A stretch of DNA of 64,000 bases from Nageia nagi (GCA_050084985.1 JBITNC010000002.1:18042001-18106000); one strand, 5' to 3'. Counted from the stretch's first letter, positions 48,501 to 59,289 are shown. The notes: generated from the letters alone by a model not told the origin. A program made the numbers and translations.

Positions 48501-51500
48501 TGGTAGTACCCTTCCTTAATTACATGTATGCATGTCATTGTGATGCAAATTATGTTGATTCATTGAAAGATTTGAATTTTGAAATACAGAAGTCTGGGGA
48601 CATTTTAGTGGGTTGTCAACTGATGGCCTTTGATATTGACAAAATATCTAAGCATGAATACAAATTTTGTAGAGTTGAAGGAGATTGCATTTTTTATTAC
48701 ATATGAAGTTAGATAATTTGAGAGAGCTTGTCATGCCTGTTATGAACTGATCTTCTCCTCTGATACATAGCAAATATGAATTCAAAATAGAATGAAATGA
48801 AACTATATTTATGTCTGAAAGTGAGAAAAGTGGGTCGCTATCATATAAAGTATAGCCAAAATTAATAGCTGTAAAACAGTAGGTTACTATAGACACAAAA
48901 TAAAGAATAATGTTTTAAAATATACCCAACTTATTACGTCTATGAAATGAAAATAGATTAGTTGCAATATGCAGAATAAGATCTAGTAATTAGGATCATG
49001 CAAACATTAAGAGAGGAGATACAAATAAGACTTATATGAAATTCATGGATTGGAGGCCGCTTAAGGATAACTTGTGATATTGCAGGATAAATCCTTGCAT
49101 TCTAGAATGAGTGTATGGTAAGTCTGACAAATTTTGGGCTAGATTCATCTCCTAGAATTGGTTTGAGGTCAATCAAGCACAAGGGTGAAATTTCCCATGT
49201 TTTGGGATGGGGGTCCCAAAAATACCTAATGTTCTAGGATGTGAGGTCTGAAACGTCTCTACATTTTGGGATTATCGGAATTCTGAAGTTTGGTGGACCT
49301 CGGCTGATGTGTTTTGCAAGATTGTGTGCATTCTGGAACTTTCTTCATAGAATTCTTGCTTCAATAGCTATGAATTTTACTCAAGGAAATTTTACCTTGG
49401 TTGTGAAATTTTACTCAAACGAACTTTTTGGTTTTACCTTATATACACTTGAGAAGTCTAATTTTGAATTCACCTAGTTAGACCCACCTAGGCCAACATG
49501 CATATAAGGTAATGTTAAATTAGAAGATTTTATTTAAGTTGATCTAAAATAAGTACAAAGTGGACCCAAATTGACATTTTTGCATAAATTAGGTAAATCA
49601 CTTAAATAAAGTCATCTTAGATAGTTAGAATGCAATTTTGAATGTCTATAGTTTGCCTCTTTTGGGATTGGTTGAGGGAGAAGAAAGAAAGAAATTATAT
49701 TAATGTCCTCGGGTGACCCAATAGGTGAAAGGGACTCAAAACTGCAACTAAAGAAATAAACAAGGACTAGGGAAAAAGACCCTAGGTAAATAAAGCTAAC
49801 TATAGCAAGCAAAGGGGTAAGGAGGTAAAAGGAGAAAAGCCTCAAACCCTAACCCTAAAAACACAAAAGCAAGATGGGAGGACCCTTTTACAAGAAGTGA
49901 AGAGATGCTGAAGAGAAGAAGCACAACGAGAGGTCTAGTGGTTGTAGGAACATAGGGTGGGGCATAGATCGGGAGCACTTTCAAATGCGATGTCAACCAT
50001 CATGAGTGGTCTTGTGCTAGAATTAAAATGGCGGTAGGAAAAAGGCCTGAAATGGGAGGTTGGACCATCTTGGGGGGAAACTAAAGTTGATGGTTGAACC
50101 GCTCCTAACATCCAAGGTTGAAGGACTACTATTGGTAGAGAAGAAAGTGGTAATGAAATATTGCCTACTTTGATTTGGTAGTAGACATAATGAACACCTT
50201 GCCATTGGTCGGAGATAACTATGTGATTTCTAGAGTAGCAAAGTCATTGGGGAACCTGAGCACTAGCGCATGGAGAAGAATGTCGACAAACTGGCCTGTC
50301 GTTATTTGTGAGGGAGTTGATAGTGTCTTGAAGGTGCTCCTTGTGTTGGGCAGTTTTATTGTGATGATGTTGATTATTATGTAGAGTTTGAAATAAAAAT
50401 TTGCAAAACATGTTAAGTGCAAATGTTAGAGTAATGGAATGATCATGCCTGTATACAATTGATGGATGGTAGATTCCCTTCACGTTGAGGTACACAAATT
50501 GAGGCATATTTAGTTCAATATTGCCTTAAGTGCTATTATTAGTCATTCTTGATGCTTTAGAGCAAATGGAAATGTTTTGGGACTAAGGTTCTTGATCGTT
50601 GGCATTTTGGGATTGATGGTGTTAGAATGTTGGCATTTTGGGATTGATGGTGTTAGAATGTTGGCATTTTGGGACTTGTGCCGTAATGCCTTGAGATTTG
50701 CTCTAAAGATGGATGATGGACTCTTTGTGTTGAAAATGTGTTCGGTTTTTGAAATACTGTCTAGATTTGCAAATTTCAATGCTGCAGCTTAAAAACCAGG
50801 TAAATGACATTAAAATGACAGCCCAAAATCTTATAAAAAGAGGCCTAAACATGGAAAACGTCAGTCATTTGGTTATTGGCAAATTGCTGAAGAGGAGAGA
50901 AAGCACATACAAGAAGAAAGAGAATAAAGGGATTTATGTGCTTTGTTTTCACTGTTTCAGATTTTGTGGGTGGAGTTTTTATTTCTTTCTGCAGCAAGAA
51001 TACCTATAAATTTGAAAAAGAGTTTGAAGAGAAATTCATTCCTGGAGAAAAATGTGCCGCAAAATCATGTAAAACTAGAGAGGAAGGGTGAGTTCATCTA
51101 TGGATTGCTGAAGGACCAAGCTGTAAGAGGATTTTTATTTGTTTTTGTAAATTTTCTGCATTTTTAGCTTGGGTTTCATATTTTATTGTTGCTGTTTTAT
51201 TATGTGGACTTGTTGGAAAAAGAGCTGTGGAGTTGTGGAAAGGAAAGGTCTCCAACAATGCTTGTGTTGAGATTGTGTTTTGGGGTCATTTTGGCATGAG
51301 GCCAAAATGCCTCCATTTTGTCTCATGGTCCTGGAACGGCCAGGTGGGTGATGTCTCTAAGCGCGTGGGCTTGAGTTGAAGTGTTAGATTTTGCTATTGT
51401 GAGCTGCTAATTTTTGTTTTTCTGCTGCTGATTTTTTTGTTGTTCATTTTTTGAAGGTGCATCAATTTGTCATTACTTGGCGGACCACTCAAAGGACAAT

Positions 51501-54500
51501 TATAGAAGCTGCTCATGGGTATGAGCAATTGTGGATGAGATTGAGGTTTTAGATGTTGTTTCTTTGATGTCTATGCTATGAGTTGGGCATTTTGTTCTTG
51601 ATTGTGCCCATTGCACTGCACTAGCTGAGAGGTGGAATCTTGATTCAAATACATTTCATTTACCCACCGGTGAGATAACAATGATAGTAGAGGATGTGTA
51701 CCTCATGAGGGTCTCCAACAAGGGGAAGTTAATGCATTTGAAACAAGTGCTGTTAGATAAAAAGGGGATAAAATTGGCTAAATACTTGACAAGATGGACA
51801 AGATGCAACCATGGAAAGCATGGCTGTTATTTTGCTATTGCATATGAGTCCTCTTGCATGTTTTCCATGGTTCATTTTTTTGGCAGCAATTTTATTCTCT
51901 CTTATTTATCCAGATAAGAGTAACAAGACATTCTTTGTAGGCATAGTGCACATTATCAAAAGCATGATTACTATCTTCTAACATAGTCACTCAACATTCA
52001 ACAATATATATTGGTCACTTATACATTAATGGATTTTCTCTTTCCCCCAAAAGCATAATGCTCAATAGGCTCTTGTATGAATGACATTACACATCCCAAT
52101 AAATAGAAAACATTCACCCAATGCTAACACATTACACAAGTGACAACATAATCTAAATTGTAGAGTTTTGTATTAAATACACAAAACTCAAAATGATAGC
52201 ATGTTCAAGGGGGGCAGCCCCCTTGTTAGGTTCCAAGGGGTAGAGCCCTTGGCACCTCCCCCATCACGATACGAGGAGATTTTTCCTTTTTTTAGAAATG
52301 CATCATTTGGGACTACTTTTCACCTTTGTTGTTTCTCAAAATTGAAAATTTTAAATAAATAAATTGGTTATTCATACTCGTGAATTAAAGGAAAAGACCT
52401 ATGCTAAGCAAGCAAAACATGATGAAAAAACTCTAGATAAAAATATATGTAATTGTTCAGTTGGAGCTAAGAATGTTTATGAAGATTGTGCAAAACTTCT
52501 ATTTTTGTGTATTTATTATTTATCAATGAAGAAGAATCCAAACATTTATAAATTTGCTAAAAAAAAGAACAAAATTGATTGAGTCTTGATGTTCAAACTC
52601 GGGACTTGGGTGGACTCGAGTGTCTTTCAAAAAATCCTTGACTCGGACTTGGACTTGGCTGAGTACTTGGGACTCAGGCCAAGTCTCGCTACATTGCTAT
52701 TTACCATGCCCCCACAAACCATGTTGAGGTTCGTCATTGCTACATTGAACAACTTGTGTATCAAGAAGAGATATCTCTTCATTATTGAGCCACATGAACA
52801 AATTGTTAACATTTTCACGAAAACATTAGGTCTTGACAATTTATTGAGTTTAGAGTTAAACTTGGTGTTGTATCTTGATTAGTCATTTAGGAGAGGTATC
52901 ATATAATGTGATGACAAAGGGTTGGGATTGTTAGTTAAGTACATACTACATAGTAAGTGTGAAGCTATCATTTAGTTGAGTACTAAGTGTGAAACTTTAA
53001 AAATGCCAGAAAACATTGTCAAGCACAATAGAATGCTAGTGGAGGCGATGGTAAGAGGAGGAAGACCAAGTCCAATCTTTGAAGGAGTGCCAAACAACCC
53101 AATTCTCAGAGAGAAAATCGACAGCCTGGTTTATGTAACATTTTACAAGAACAGCTTCAATCAACTAGCTTTCAGATTTCAAGAAGATGATGAAAAGAGA
53201 AGAGAAATTGTCAAGATTGGGTATGACCTTGGAATGGGCAGTGGACAGTTCAACATAGATAAAATTTTCTAATCAAAACCCTTGTGGAGGCAAATGGCTA
53301 AGACGTAATCAGCCCCATAATAGTTATAATTCTATTATGTTTTGAATGTAAGGAGCTAATTTTGCTTTGTTCTCCTAAATGATAGGCATACACTACAATT
53401 TTGTCTCATACTGTATTAGTTATTGCACTTATATCTATACTTTTGCCATACAGGGTTTTGGAGATCCTTTCAAAACTCTTACTTGTTTGATTAATACATT
53501 TACCTTTATTAATAAAAAAAAAGTTGAGTACTAATGAGTTAATAGTAATGTATCCCCGGATAATGTAACGCATGTATATTTCAGGACACTACAAACATTT
53601 TGCATGTAGATTCCCTCCAAAGTGTTGGAAGATGGAGTTTGATCAAGTCCACATGGAAGGAGAAAATAGAGTTTGACTCTATATTTAGAATGGCATCTTG
53701 GTTGTTGTAACCAGTGTTCGAAAGTTCACTCCTCGCCACTAATCGTTTTCCGTGCTGAGGAGATTAATTGGCTATTTGGCAAAAGTTTGGCGAAAAAAAA
53801 TGCAGAAAAAATATATCACCAGTTTTTTTGTTTTGTTTTAAATATTACAACAGTCTTCGTTATTGCAGCAGTTATTTGTTATTACAACAATCATTTGCAA
53901 TATAGGATTTAAATATTACGAAAACACATTACAAAAACAGAGTCATTTGCTATTACAACAGTCTTGAAAACTGAAAAGCAGGGGCCATTTTCTATTACCA
54001 AAACACATGATATTGCATTATAGATGAGGGCAACATGTTTTTCGTATCAAAATACTGCATAATGCATAGGCTGCATACTAACATAGTGAGTACATAAATT
54101 TCGAAAAACATTTGGCAATGTTTCTTTGAATTTGCAAAAAACAAAAAAATATCCCTCAAATGCATCAAACATCCAAATATTCGGCAAAAAAACAGCGATT
54201 ATTCGGCAAAATCCAAATATTCTCCAAGATGCAATTTTTTCGTTTTCCCCCTCAATTGCGATTATATAATATAATATTGTGCGTTGAGAAGAGTGCGATA
54301 CCATATCATAGTATCTCCAAAAATGCTTGTGTGAGGCGTTCTTATTGTGTGAGCCTCTCTTAGATGAAGAGAGAAGGATGCTTGTGGTAGCATCATTGTA
54401 ATGGGATCCTCTAGTGTGGTAGAGAGATTAATGTGCTCTTCTATGTCTGTGTATGGTGGCAGTGCATATGGGATATGTGAGAGAGATATTGGGAAAGAGC

Positions 54501-56623
54501 TATGAGAGCTTTGAATATGTTGTTGAGTCTGGCATCTCAGAACTATTGGGTTCTAGATGAGAGTTGCAGTAAGTGCACCATGCTTGTACCTGGGATTTGA
54601 CAGATTGTTAATACAGTTGTAAGTATCAGCCTTGGAGAGTGGAGGTAGCCCACATTGGGTGAACCACTATAAAAAATTTGTGTCTCCCATTCTTTCTTGA
54701 TTATTTGCTCCTTTAATTCTTTTTTTGTTTAGTTTCCATTTTCTCACAAACACCATGAAATCTTTTACAAAGCAATTAACAGCCTTTTCACCCCACGATG
54801 AAGAAATTGTTGCCAATATGAAGGATGAGTCTTCTTCAGTATTTCAAGCTTTAGCTCGATGATCCCCCATTACCATCCCTGTAGATCTATTTAGCACTTC
54901 TTTTCTCCAACACCCCACGTTGTTTGAAAGATGAGTTCTCTTCCACTTCCCAAATCCAAGCTCTATAGTCCACCAAAACCAGTTATGCCGATCTGGTCCA
55001 GTAGATCTTGTTGTTCCAAATCTGAAATAATGAAGTAGGAACTCCATTTGAGCCTGACATCCATGCCCTACAACACCGTGTTGTTTGAAAGATGAGTCCC
55101 TTTCATTGTCTCAAATCTGAGAGCTCCATAATCCACCTTTCTAAATCTGCAGGGTCTTAAGCAGCTCATAACCTAGAGAGATAGGGGTGGAAAGTACCAT
55201 TACCTCTTAACACTTTCTTCTGAATATTGCACATCTTTACAGAGAGTGGTGATAGGGTCCCCTAAAGACATTGCATGGACTTCTCTAGGCTCTCTGTATC
55301 TCCCTCCATTCTTTCTCATTTGACCATTTAAGATACCTTGCCTGTTTAAGATTGTCATACTGTTCACAAGCCTGTAGTGGTTCCTCGTGACTCCATCTAT
55401 CCTATCATGCTTGGTTGTGGTCGTTCTCTAAATCAGGGCACATGGGTGGTCTTTGTTACCTTGCTTCACAGCCTACTTTCATGAGATTAGCTTCCATACT
55501 CACAGACTTAGCATGCATATCTGTCCTTGGCTTGCTCCTGCATTTCGAACGGCCTTAGAAGAGGGCTCTTCATTGTGCCACCATGGTCGGGATATGCTGT
55601 TTAGCTGCCGGTCCACACCACCATCCTCAGGTTTCCCCTGCTTCTCTGAGACCATAGCTCGAGCTCAGGAAACCATATGAATTTTTATAGTTTTTATGTT
55701 GCTTAAAATTTGTTTTAAATGGTTTTTTAGCTGAATTAAGCTTATTCATAGAATACCGAAGTATGAATCTATAAAGCTGAGATAAGCAACAAATTTTTTC
55801 TGTGAAATGTTTATGGGTAGCGATGAGCAATCAGTGGGAATATATTGAGAGAAGACGCTCATTGCATCTCTGCAAGTTAGCCAATCATAATTTTATTTGG
55901 TTGTAGGTTCTTGGTATGGTTTTATTTAAACATATTTTTGTTCTCTGGTGTGTTTTTTTCCTGTTATTTTTGGGTTCTAGTGAGGTCTGTTGCATGTAAT
56001 CATCATATTATGAATAGTGGAATTTGAATTTAGGTTGTGTGGAAATGCTGACACAACTTTGGCTTTCCTCAACAGCCACTATAAGGTTCAGTCTGGGAAA
56101 ACTTTCTTTGTTGTTTAACTTGATAAATACCCCACATGTACCTTGTTGGCATTGATTGTTTATACCTTAAACGTTCAAACACATGATGATGTTGCCAAGG
56201 CCCCAGCTTATGCCTATAAACTTAGAAAGAAGTAATATTGAAAATACAAAATTGTCTGAACATTATTTGGTCTGATAGTGTCCATGAAGGCTGAGCTAGA
56301 TTTATCATCCTTGCACATTACTTATGTTTAATTATAGATCCTTCTAAATGTGCAAGGAATCGCAAGATAAATTACACGTTGAGGATACATAAGGAACCAG
56401 ATAGCTTCATATAGCTCTAACAAGCATAAACCTTCTCTATGTTATTTCTCTATAAATGCACTTATCCATATGTATCCACATTCCAATAGCTTGCACATTG
56501 TGAAGGAAATTTTATTTTTCTTTGTGTTTCAATCAGGCTGGTCAAAAACGGGCAGAGAGGAGGCATGCATTTATGCAAGATTTTCTAACAGAGTTTTATG
56601 AAGAATGGGAGGGCAACCTGTAA
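33366..56623 (+). CDS. HD-domain metal-dependent phosphohydrolase (YedJ-like), seven exons, intact
   Basis: Exons 33366-33515, 33599-33629, 33769-33787, 33880-33977, 45201-45299, 48307-48482 and 56537-56623 join into 219 codons plus stop, with GT-AG borders and matching phases throughout. The product starts [13 protein letters not shown]-superfamily metal ligands are visible: H26 in [11 protein letters not shown]58-D59 in [15 protein letters not shown], and D122 in [18 protein letters not shown], followed by LTFGG and the YDP motif. The order and length match bacterial YedJ-type hydrolases (about 230 residues) and their plant homologues. The substrate is not established for this family, and no targeting signal is seen. 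Introns of 83, 139, 92, 11223, 3007 and 8054 bp make the gene 23 kb. Confidence 0.93.
33599..33629 (+). CDS. HD-domain gene, exon 2 (31 bp)
   Basis: Encodes [10 protein letters not shown], the HD pair itself, plus one base of the next codon. Acceptor cttaacag, donor gtaagc. Its small size means gene finders could miss it, but its loss would remove the catalytic HD. Confidence 0.92.
33769..33787 (+). CDS. HD-domain gene, microexon 3 (19 bp)
   Basis: Encodes D-DHKYS plus two bases, between acceptor attcacag and donor gtgagt. The phases (2 bases in, 2 bases out) fit both neighbours. Confidence 0.9.
33880..33977 (+). CDS. HD-domain gene, exon 4
   Basis: Encodes [20 protein letters not shown] and on to IMAIINRM, then one base. 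Acceptor tatgatcag, donor gtaaga. It is followed by the 11.2-kb intron 4. Confidence 0.92.
34632..35640 (-). pseudogene. Ty1/copia pol fragment in intron 4 (RT C-end and RNase H)
   Basis: On the minus strand: [20 protein letters not shown] (the YVDDLIFTG motif, with V-D-D changed to I-D-N) and [11 protein letters not shown] (35634-35500), then [20 protein letters not shown] with WISKKQAVV (35110-35010), then [19 protein letters not shown] and [11 protein letters not shown] (34823-34700). Stops and frameshifts separate the parts. It is antisense to the host gene. No LTR was identified. Confidence 0.8.
36024..36640 (+). pseudogene. Ty3-type gag fragment with upstream primer-binding site
   Basis: A tRNA-Met primer-binding-like site tggtattagagctacc (36033 on) is followed by a frame at 36185-36523 ending [39 protein letters not shown], then a stop, then [13 protein letters not shown]. 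This is the retrotransposon Gag core (W-x-A/VxxYF … L-x-G-x-A-x-x-WW). The copia element at 36753 interrupts what follows. Confidence 0.75.
36753..36935 (+). repeat. 5' LTR of copia element 3
   Basis: 183 bp, unusually short for a copia LTR. It opens with two near-copies of 'tgttagaNataataataatacattag'. A tRNA-Met primer-binding site follows directly at 36936. Confidence 0.9.
38131..39124 (+). pseudogene. Copia element 3 gag and protease N-part
   Basis: Gag starts [20 protein letters not shown], then [20 protein letters not shown], the usual copia Gag opening. Frameshifts and stops follow (around 38400, 38480 and 38770). A Gln/Asn-rich segment precedes the protease, which reads [19 protein letters not shown] with the catalytic DSG intact. 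The frame is cut by the hAT MITE. Confidence 0.85.
39125..40291. mobile_element. hAT-type MITE inside the copia protease
   Basis: 1167 bp with inverted ends CAGTGTTCC / GGAACACTG and a perfect 8-bp duplication gtttgctt (39117-39124, 40292-40299), both typical of hAT elements. Both end regions are packed with short GC-rich motifs (gttcccc, ccgttccc, ggggaacg), which resemble subterminal transposase-binding repeats. There is no coding. Removing the element plus one duplication restores the copia frame through …[16 protein letters not shown]. It contains a 258-bp internal direct duplication. Confidence 0.92.
39401..39922 (+). repeat. 258-bp direct duplication inside the hAT MITE
   Basis: Copies at 39401-39658 and 39666-39922 both run from gaaaa(t)caacatttgactt to catactcatgt, with few differences. 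Each includes aaccctaaaagcatcttat and the agtagaaaaaag-type purine run. Confidence 0.88.
40300..41994 (+). pseudogene. Copia element 3 pol: protease tail, reverse transcriptase, RNase H (integrase missing)
   Basis: After the MITE the protease resumes [19 protein letters not shown], then about 40365 passes straight to the pre-RT linker [19 protein letters not shown]; the whole integrase is absent. Reverse transcriptase motifs: [45 protein letters not shown]. RNase [29 protein letters not shown] and a degenerate tail to 41994. In-frame stops occur (for example at 40782 and around 40917). Confidence 0.9.
42022..42201 (+). repeat. 3' LTR of copia element 3
   Basis: 180 bp, matching the 5' LTR apart from scattered substitutions and a 3-bp repeat-number difference in the ataata run. 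It ends caatctgggctcatttctgata. Confidence 0.9.
42202..45200. other. Remainder of intron 4; no recognised gene
   Basis: 42350-43300 looks LTR- or leader-like: non-coding, moderately GC-rich, with ttgctgagatccatttggga-type repeats (42950-43010) and 'gagtcgtttgaaaatttt' repeated at 43331 and 43472. Two overlapping frames at 43827-44301 (…[15 protein letters not shown]… and …[16 protein letters not shown]…) match nothing I know. They are probably TE-derived. Confidence 0.45.
45201..45299 (+). CDS. HD-domain gene, exon 5
   Basis: Encodes [19 protein letters not shown], then [14 protein letters not shown], the most conserved block of the family, including the last metal-binding Asp (D122). Acceptor gatttttcag; donor gtttgt is weaker than the others. 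Confidence 0.92.
46101..46453 (+). mobile_element. LTR with primer-binding site in intron 5
   Basis: A canonical Met-tRNA primer-binding site tggtatcagagc lies at 46442-46453. The upstream 340 bp have LTR features: a TG start at 46101 (tgatagggac), a TATA box tataaata at about 46230, and a possible end at gtca (46437). No partner LTR or pol was found. Minus-strand Lys-rich frames at 46531-46975 next to it are unrecognised. Confidence 0.55.
48307..48482 (+). CDS. HD-domain gene, exon 6
   Basis: Encodes [20 protein letters not shown] and on to [20 protein letters not shown] then LMKTK. Acceptor atcttctag, donor gtattt. Phase 0 at its end. Confidence 0.92.
48483..51600. other. First part of intron 6; no gene
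   Basis: No recognisable coding. It holds a 31-bp repeat at 50599-50677. Short plus-strand frames (49241, 50577, 50749) are unrecognised and overlap repeats. Confidence 0.45.
50599..50677. repeat. 31-bp tandem repeat, 2.5 units
   Basis: Units run ttggcattttgggattgatg then gtgttagaatg, at 50599, 50630 and partly 50661. The first two are identical or nearly so. The period is not a multiple of three. Confidence 0.85.
51618..51917 (+). pseudogene. Plant mobile domain (PMD) fragment
   Basis: 51618-51710 reads [20 protein letters not shown] then [10 protein letters not shown], which matches the core 'ALVERWxxxTNTFHLPxGEMTxTLEDVxxLxG' of the plant mobile domain. That domain occurs in transposon-derived plant proteins and in some retroelements. 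The frame runs on to 51917 without further recognisable PMD motifs. It sits in intron 6 in sense orientation, with no visible start or gene structure, and is taken as TE debris. Confidence 0.65.
52205..52253. other. Two adjacent GC-rich hairpin sequences
   Basis: aaggggggcagccccctt and ccaaggggtagagcccttgg are each self-complementary around a short loop, and stand out in AT-rich DNA. They resemble the palindromic end signatures of some plant repeats, but I could not tie them to a family. Confidence 0.4.
52690..52890 (+). pseudogene. Copia RNase H C-terminal fragment in intron 6
   Basis: Reads [20 protein letters not shown] and then, after a frameshift, [19 protein letters not shown], which matches the copia ending 'IEVRxHYIRELVxxGEIxLxY…EQxADIFTKxL'. 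It is followed by agaggtatcatataatgtgatg. No LTR was identified. Confidence 0.75.
52974..53534 (+). pseudogene. Processed retrocopy with poly-A tail and 13-bp target-site duplication
   Basis: Perfect repeats agttgagtactaa flank it at 52974-52986 and 53522-53534. The insert carries an open frame ending at 53272 (…[20 protein letters not shown]… to …[17 protein letters not shown]), about 240 bp of apparent 3' untranslated sequence and a terminal aataaaaaaaaa. No intron or LTR is seen. This is how L1-type machinery leaves a 5'-truncated copy of an mRNA. The parent protein is not one I recognise. Confidence 0.82.
54310..54720 (+). repeat. Probable copia LTR 3' part
   Basis: The segment ends agtggaggtagcccacattg then ggtgaaccactataaa…tgtgtctc, a phrase very like the R/U5 end of many plant copia LTRs ('ggaggTAGcc…TTGGxxGAACCACxTAAA…TTGTGTC'). 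No TG start, primer-binding site or partner was identified. Confidence 0.4.
54721..56536. other. Last part of intron 6; no gene recognised
   Basis: 54840-55680 is richer in GC and holds two copies of a 'ttgtttgaaagatgagt' block (54925 and 55080), but no protein family is recognisable on either strand. The frame at 55453-55680 is not supported. 55700-56536 is ordinary AT-rich intron up to the acceptor. Confidence 0.4.
56537..56623 (+). CDS. HD-domain gene, exon 7 (terminal)
   Basis: Encodes [20 protein letters not shown] then YEEWEGNL and the TAA stop at 56621-56623. 'A..RHxFMxxFLxxFxxEW' is the usual C-terminus of the family. Acceptor gtttcaatcag. It lies 8 kb from exon 6, beyond several TE insertions. 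Confidence 0.92.
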   Translation, partial: AGQKRAERRHAFMQDFLTEFYEEWEGNL

Positions 56624-58710
56624 TTCTTATGTTCCAATTTGAAGGTTTACAGTTATGTGATGTTTATCAAATTCTTACAGATATCACATCCTTGATATTA
56701 GGATGGATTTATTTCTACCTCAGCTATCCTGGCTGAATTTGTTAGCTATAAATGATAATGCCGATTTGGTGTTTGCTCTAGTGCCCTTGTAGTGCTTTTT
56801 ATTCTTATGGTAATGTTTATGCGGCAAGTATATACTATATAGTTCTTATTGGAGTCCGGATTTGGGTCTGTTTTTATCAGTCTGTAATTTCTTGGGTGAA
56901 CATTGGATTTGTTATTGGGGGTGGTTGTGGAAAATCCTGTTTTCTGGATTTCATTGGAAATCTCAAAGATGTAAACTTTTTATTGCCATTTTTTTTTTAT
57001 AATTTTTGAGCTTGTTTCCATCTTTTCAAGGTATGGTTTATAGCCTTTATTATAATGTAGGAAATATTTAATCAAGGAGATTTTTGTTCTTAACTTAATG
57101 TTTCATTATGTTGTACTTAGTTACTATTTTACAGGATGCCAAATCTTAGGGGATAAGTTTGAAGAATATAGGTTATTCTCTCGTTATTTTTTGTTACTGT
57201 ACAATTTTCAATTATATCAGGAATATATTGAAGAAATTAGCATCAATATGGATATAATTTTAATCTGTCCTAGTGATTACCATACTCGTAAGTTTCTAAT
57301 GATTGGTTTATACGTGGGATATCATTCTAAACTTGTTCAATTGAAACATCAATATGTCCTTCAACCAATTTCCTTTTGTCCACTTCTTGAGTATTTTTCT
57401 ATGCATTTGTGCACTCCTTTAGACCCTAATAGTCATAATCAGATACTTATTACAAGCTCGTGAGCAAAGCCCTAACTATAGCTCAAGTTCCTATATAAAT
57501 CATGAGACCTAGAACATGTACATTCATTTCACTTAATTGACGTCTTCATAAGAAATATGTCTTTTGCTGCTTCTTTTTCCTTGTTGAATTGTACAACCAT
57601 GTTTCATATCATCATCAGCTTCAAGACCATCAGGCCTTAATAGTTAATATTATTTCCCAGTGATAATTTTGATGTGAATATCCTCTAAATTATATGGTTG
57701 TTCTATGTGAACTTTTGTACAACATTTCCGAGATGGTTTTCTTTGTCCTTTTTGCTTCTGAACAAGTTGCACATTTCTCTTGATTTTCTTTATTGTGACT
57801 GTTCTACTCAACTTTCTGAAGTATTTGGGCTTTCATTACTGGATCCATGTCTTTGTTATAATTCTAGAGCTATTGTTAAATCACTGGGTTACATTAATTC
57901 CAAATTGTTTAGTGATTGTTCTCTACCGAGGTGTTCCAAACTTGTTTCTCTTTTTGACCTTTGGAAAGAAAATCTTGAGATAGGGGCATGCCATTTGAAG
58001 CTACATCTACACTGTTACTATGGTGCCATTCAATTGGCTTCATGCTCATTGATGCTAATCAACAACAAGCTTCATCTTCTCCCCACCCCAAACTGACGCA
58101 AATCTAGAGCTTACCTTTGTGTGTATACTGTTAAGTCAGGATGCTAGGATCGATGCATTAACTTCCTTGGAAGAAGATGATTGATTTGTACTATAAATTC
58201 TTATCAATATTAGCCTTGTCAAATCAGTTTAGGAAAAAAACAAAAACAATAAATTATAATGTTCAAATGCTATGGACCTACAATATGATTGTTTGTGTAG
58301 GGTTTCTTCACTAACAGTAAAACGAGTTCAAACTATTGATTGAAAGCATCATGACTACGATCATAAAAGTTAGGCCTTAAGAGCTGTCACTTCGTATATG
58401 ATAGGTTGCTCAATAGGTTTTCAAAGTTCAATTGTCTTGACTTTTTGAATCTAGGTGAGTAAATATAATACTTACAAGTCCTGTGCACCTTTATTCATTT
58501 GATTGGTTGAATACAAAATTACTACCAAAGAGAGTTTATCGCCTTACAATAGGATTTTGAGCAACTGAACTTGGTAATTTATCATTACAAGAAGTATATT
58601 CATCAAGAGTGATTGCGTTTTTCTCTTGGTCAAAGGAACTTGAAATTTTATCTTCCATTTTACATACAGAGTGGGACCTTAATATGATTTTACTTGGATT
58701 GGCTGCAGAT
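56624..58710. other. 3' untranslated region of the HD-domain gene and downstream DNA
   Basis: The 3' leader presumably runs several hundred bases past the stop; no single poly-A signal stands out. Frames at 57098-57463 and 57698-58096 are Phe/Leu/Tyr-rich, typical of random AT-rich DNA, and match nothing I know. Confidence 0.4.
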
Positions 58711-59289
58711 CATAGAATAAAAAAACGGTTTTTTGAAACTACGGTTCGGGCCAAATACAAAAAAAACGGCCATTAAATGGTCAAAATACGTTGAATATGG
58801 CAACAATTCGTAGCTCTAAAAATACGTAAATATGAAAAAATGGAAAAGAAATGGAAAATACGTGATAAAAAAAAAGAAAATACGGCAAATAAATGGACAA
58901 AAGATGAGGCAAAAATGGAAAATTCGGAGAAAAAATATGATGCATTGAAAAATAAAAAAAATGCAATTTTTTTTTTTTTAAAACTTTTTCTATTCAATAT
59001 GCTTATCTAATTGCCATAAATGATTAAATCATTCACATAAATGATTATATCGTCTACCAAGTACCAACTACCAAGTACCAACACATTCGTATTTCATAAA
59101 TCATATCATTGATATATGAAAATAAAAGACATCTACAAAATGGTTTTCATATCTTAAGTTATAAATCTACTACTACTAGTACTGTCCCATACACTCATAA
59201 TGCCACTAAGTGTCCATTGTCAAGCACCAAGTCCAACAAAGTACAAATAATACTAAATACAATGTCTCATGAGTAATGACTCCATGTGT

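Noticed and set aside
53709-53760. Possible second hAT end (cagtgttcgaaagttc)
   Set aside because: No matching inverted end or 8-bp duplication was found within 2 kb, so chance or a truncated end is as likely.
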